A stretch of 6,937 nt of DNA, taken from positions 1-6,937 of the forward strand of contig CALBDU010000022.1 in the NCBI GenBank assembly GCA_937927335.1, read 5' to 3'. Positions 5,386-6,937 of this stretch are shown piece by piece. A program made the translations under genes and the position numbers. Position 1 is the stretch's first letter. The number at the start of each line of letters is the position of its first letter. The DNA is from an uncultured Clostridium sp. (GTDB lineage Bacteria > Bacillota > Clostridia > Clostridiales > Clostridiaceae). Below the pieces are notes generated by a model. The model was given only the letters and a program-made list of their open reading frames with translations, searched no databases and had not been told where the DNA came from.

Positions 5386-6525
5386 CTATCTCAATACGTT
5401 TCCTGCAATAACCATTTTCTGAACCTCTGAGGTTCCTTCGTATATCTCAGTTATCTTGGCATCTCTCATAAACCTTTCCATTGGATATTCCTTTGTATAG
5501 CCGTAACCTCCAAGAATCTGCAGAGATTTTGTGGCAACACTCATTGCTGTTTCTGCACAGAACAGCTTAGCTTCTGCAGCATCCTGGGTAAAAGGCTGGC
5601 CATTTTGCTTTTTCCATGCTGCCTTATAAAGAAGAAGCTTTGCTGCATCTACTTTAACCTTCATTTCAGCTATATACCACTGAAGTCCCTGGAAGGCTGA
5701 CAAGGATTTGCCAAACTGCTTTCTTTCCTTCATATAAGTAACGGCATGATCAAGAGCACCTTCAGCTATGCCTAATGCCTGGGCAGCTATGCCTATTCTG
5801 CCTCCGTCCAAGGTTTTCATTGCTATGCCAAAGCCTTTTCCTTCCTTGCCAAGAAGATTTTCTGCAGGTACTATAACATCCTCAAATATAAGCTCTGTAG
5901 TTGATGATCCCCTGATACCCATCTTGTCTTCAAGCTTTCCTATGGAGAAGCCTGGCATTCCCTTTTCTATTATAAATGCACTGATTCCTTTTGTGCCAAG
6001 TGTCCTGTCAGTCATGGCAAATATTACAAAAGTATCTGCCACTCCGCCGTTTGTAATAAATATTTTGGAACCGTTTAATATATAGTGATCGCCGTCTTTA
6101 ACCGCCAGACTCTGCTGTGCAGATGCATCTGTTCCTGCATTTGGCTCTGTAAGTCCGAAAGCTCCGATTTTTCTTCCGCTTAAAAGATCCGGCAGATATT
6201 TTTCTTTTTGCTCCTTTGTGCCAAACTCGTATATAGGTGTACAGCACAGGGATGTATGTGCTGAAAGAATAACAGATGTAGTTGCACAAGCCTTGGCCAG
6301 TTCCTCTACAGCTATGATATAGCTTATATAGTCTGTGCCTGATCCTCCAAGCTCCGTAGGAAATGGCATTCCCAGCATACCGTAAGAGGCCATGCTTTTT
6401 ACTGTTTCCATAGGGAACCTCTCTGTTACATCAACTTCTGCAGCAATTGGTGCAACTTCATTTTCCACAAATTCTTTGAGCATTTGTTTTACTAATTCCT
6501 GTTCTTTTGTCCATGCAAAGTCCAT
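5386..6525 (-). CDS. bcd: Butyryl-CoA dehydrogenase (short-chain acyl-CoA dehydrogenase)
   Basis: This FAD enzyme reduces crotonyl-CoA to butyryl-CoA in the butyrate branch, taking electrons from EtfAB. The 379-residue length equals that of typical clostridial Bcd. Visible family features are the N-terminal helical domain with GMLGMPFPTELGG (49-61), the beta-domain signatures FGLTEPNAGTDASA (123-136) and FITNGG (156-161), GGRIGIAAQALG (241-252), RKQFGK (268-273) and the C-terminal ILGGYGYTKEYPMER (337-351). The catalytic base is E363 in IYEGTSEVQ, the position used by short-chain acyl-CoA dehydrogenases. The ATG at 6525 has GGAGGA nine bases upstream. It is first in the operon with etfB and etfA and is driven by a sigma-54 promoter. 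Butyryl-CoA is the likely substrate because of the adjacent etf genes and the shared control with abfD; another short-chain enoyl-CoA is possible. Confidence 0.93.
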   Translation of the reverse strand: MDFAWTKEQELVKQMLKEFVENEVAPIAAEVDVTERFPMETVKSMASYGMLGMPFPTELGGSGTDYISYIIAVEELAKACATTSVILSAHTSLCCTPIYEFGTKEQKEKYLPDLLSGRKIGAFGLTEPNAGTDASAQQSLAVKDGDHYILNGSKIFITNGGVADTFVIFAMTDRTLGTKGISAFIIEKGMPGFSIGKLEDKMGIRGSSTTELIFEDVIVPAENLLGKEGKGFGIAMKTLDGGRIGIAAQALGIAEGALDHAVTYMKERKQFGKSLSAFQGLQWYIAEMKVKVDAAKLLLYKAAWKKQNGQPFTQDAAEAKLFCAETAMSVATKSLQILGGYGYTKEYPMERFMRDAKITEIYEGTSEVQKMVIAGNVLR

Positions 6526-6578
6526 AAAAAATAATCCTCCTTATTATTGATCAGCGTCCCACATTTTATCATTAAGGC

Positions 6579-6639
6579 GCCTGCTTTCTTATTTATAATG
6601 CAGGCAGCTTTGGCACTGCATTACCGTGAAATAATTCAC
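6579..6639 (-). other. Structured 5' leader of the bcd operon: two hairpins
   Basis: The predicted transcript start near 6644 leaves a leader of about 119 nt. Near its 5' end GTGAA-TTAT-TTCAC can form a five-pair hairpin (6626-6639). Further on, GCCTGC (6605-6600) pairs with GCAGGC (6584-6579) around a 15-base loop. No U-rich tract follows, so it is not an obvious terminator, and I recognise no riboswitch class. It may protect the message. The rest of the leader, to the GGAGGA site, shows nothing further. Confidence 0.4.
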
Positions 6640-6654
6640 ACATATATTATGTAA

Positions 6655-6670
6655 AGCAAAAGTCGTGCCA
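6655..6670 (-). promoter_or_regulatory. Sigma-54 (-24/-12) promoter of bcd-etfB-etfA
   Basis: On the minus strand this reads TGGCACG-ACTT-TTGCT, an exact match to the sigma-54 consensus with 10 bp between GG (6669-6668) and GC (6657-6656). Transcription should start near 6644. The abfD promoter shares most of this sequence, including bases just upstream of the -24 element (the plus strand reads GCCATTGGA here and GCCAATGGA there). Confidence 0.92.
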
Positions 6671-6677
6671 TTGGATT

Positions 6678-6696
6678 AAGGGTCTGTAAAACCCTT
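6678..6696. repeat. Short inverted repeat just upstream of the bcd promoter
   Basis: AAGGGT (6678-6683) and ACCCTT (6691-6696) are exact reverse complements seven bases apart, starting eight bases beyond the -24 element. It could bind an accessory regulator. No copy is seen at abfD, so it is not part of the shared activator motif. Confidence 0.35.
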
Positions 6697-6740
6697 GAAT
6701 TCATGCCTTTCAGAGATTTTTACCACTGGTTCATTTTATC

Positions 6741-6760
6741 AAGTTGCAGTAATACAACAG
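6741..6760. promoter_or_regulatory. Proximal upstream activator site of bcd
   Basis: AAGTTGCA-GTAA-TACAACAG matches the TTGTTGCA-N4-TGCAACAA motif at 12 of 16 arm positions. Its centre is about 82 bp upstream of the -24 GG, against about 83 bp for the proximal abfD site. The match alone is moderate; the conserved distance raises confidence. Confidence 0.58.
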
Positions 6761-6806
6761 CATTTCTCTTAATACGTTAAATCCTTAACCATAAGGTTAT
6801 TCTACT

Positions 6807-6844
6807 TTGTTGCAATTTTGCATCACATTGCACTTTTGCAACAA
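6807..6844. promoter_or_regulatory. Distal 38-bp composite activator site of bcd
   Basis: Outer arms TTGTTGCA (6807-6814) and TGCAACAA (6837-6844) are exact reverse complements 22 bases apart. Each also pairs locally: TTGTTGCA-N4-TGCATCAC (6807-6826, 14 of 16) and ACATTGCA-N4-TGCAACAA (6825-6844, 13 of 16). This gives two overlapping dyads with centres 18 bp apart. The same composite, with the same 38-bp span, lies upstream of abfD. It is probably the high-affinity enhancer for the sigma-54 activator encoded at 1905-3338. Confidence 0.75.
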
Positions 6845-6893
6845 AGCTCTTACACACAGCTGTAGCTGGGCTGACATCCATTAAAATAAATAT

Positions 6894-6922
6894 CCTCCGG
6901 CCTAGCCGGAGGTTTTGCTTTT
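6894..6922. terminator. Strong hairpin terminator upstream of the bcd control region, possibly bidirectional
   Basis: CCTCCGGC (6894-6901) and GCCGGAGG (6905-6912) form a perfect eight-pair stem with a three-base loop. The plus strand continues TTTTGCTTTT and the minus strand ATATTTATTTT, so it could end transcription in either direction. Since all genes here are on the minus strand, it most likely ends a minus-strand gene beyond 6937 and insulates the bcd enhancers. A second small dyad, GGGC-GTA-GCCC (6925-6935), lies next to it at the window edge. Between 6845 and 6893 I see nothing else. Confidence 0.75.
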
Positions 6923-6937
6923 CCGGGCGTAGCCCTT

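Noticed and set aside
6098..6289. 63-codon minus-strand frame inside bcd
   Set aside because: It overlaps conserved Bcd residues in another frame and its composition is low-complexity and basic; a shadow of the real gene.
6845..6937. Possible 3' end of an upstream minus-strand gene at the right edge
   Set aside because: Two frames stay open for a while, but the peptides resemble nothing I recognise and cross the terminator hairpin.
1..6937. CRISPR arrays, tRNA or rRNA genes, transposases, attachment sites
   Set aside because: None seen: no regularly spaced direct repeats, no cloverleaf-like segments between genes, and no mobile-element proteins.

Overview
The window suggests an anaerobic, AT-leaning Firmicute of the class Clostridia. 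The electron-transfer flavoprotein and acyl-CoA dehydrogenase proteins read as typical clostridial butyryl-CoA dehydrogenase complex members, the radical-type 4-hydroxybutyryl-CoA dehydratase is close to the Clostridium aminobutyricum enzyme as I remember it, and the ribosome binding sites are strong GGAGG-type sites. I cannot name the species. Every gene I can support is on the minus strand, so the biological order runs from high to low coordinates.

Layout in transcription order. At 6894-6922 a strong hairpin separates the window from whatever lies beyond 6937. From about 6845 down to 6526 is a long control region with no gene: inverted-repeat activator sites, a near-perfect sigma-54 (-24/-12) promoter at 6655-6670 and a leader of about 119 nt. 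Next comes a compact operon, bcd (5386-6525), etfB (4600-5373) and etfA (3567-4571), closed by an intrinsic terminator at 3504-3550. A separately transcribed PAS / AAA+ / Fis-HTH sigma-54 activator follows (1905-3338). Directly after its stop codon a second control region (1648-1904) repeats the same arrangement of activator sites and a second sigma-54 promoter (1699-1714), which drives abfD (193-1647). A GC-rich hairpin (133-165) and the first 35 codons of a NifU-like iron-sulfur scaffold gene (1-106) end the window.

How the genes fit together (established family functions plus inference): AbfD converts 4-hydroxybutyryl-CoA to crotonyl-CoA. Bcd with EtfAB reduces crotonyl-CoA to butyryl-CoA, probably with flavin-based bifurcation that also reduces ferredoxin. 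This is the lower half of 4-aminobutyrate, 4-hydroxybutyrate or succinate fermentation to butyrate. The activator encoded between the two transcription units is the obvious candidate to switch on both.

The most informative observation is non-coding. The abfD and bcd promoters share a set of activator sites built on TTGTTGCA-N4-TGCAACAA. Each has a proximal site about 82 bp upstream of the -24 GG and a distal 38-bp composite site. The two 38-bp composites agree at 31 of 38 positions. This defines a small sigma-54 regulon that can be read from sequence alone.
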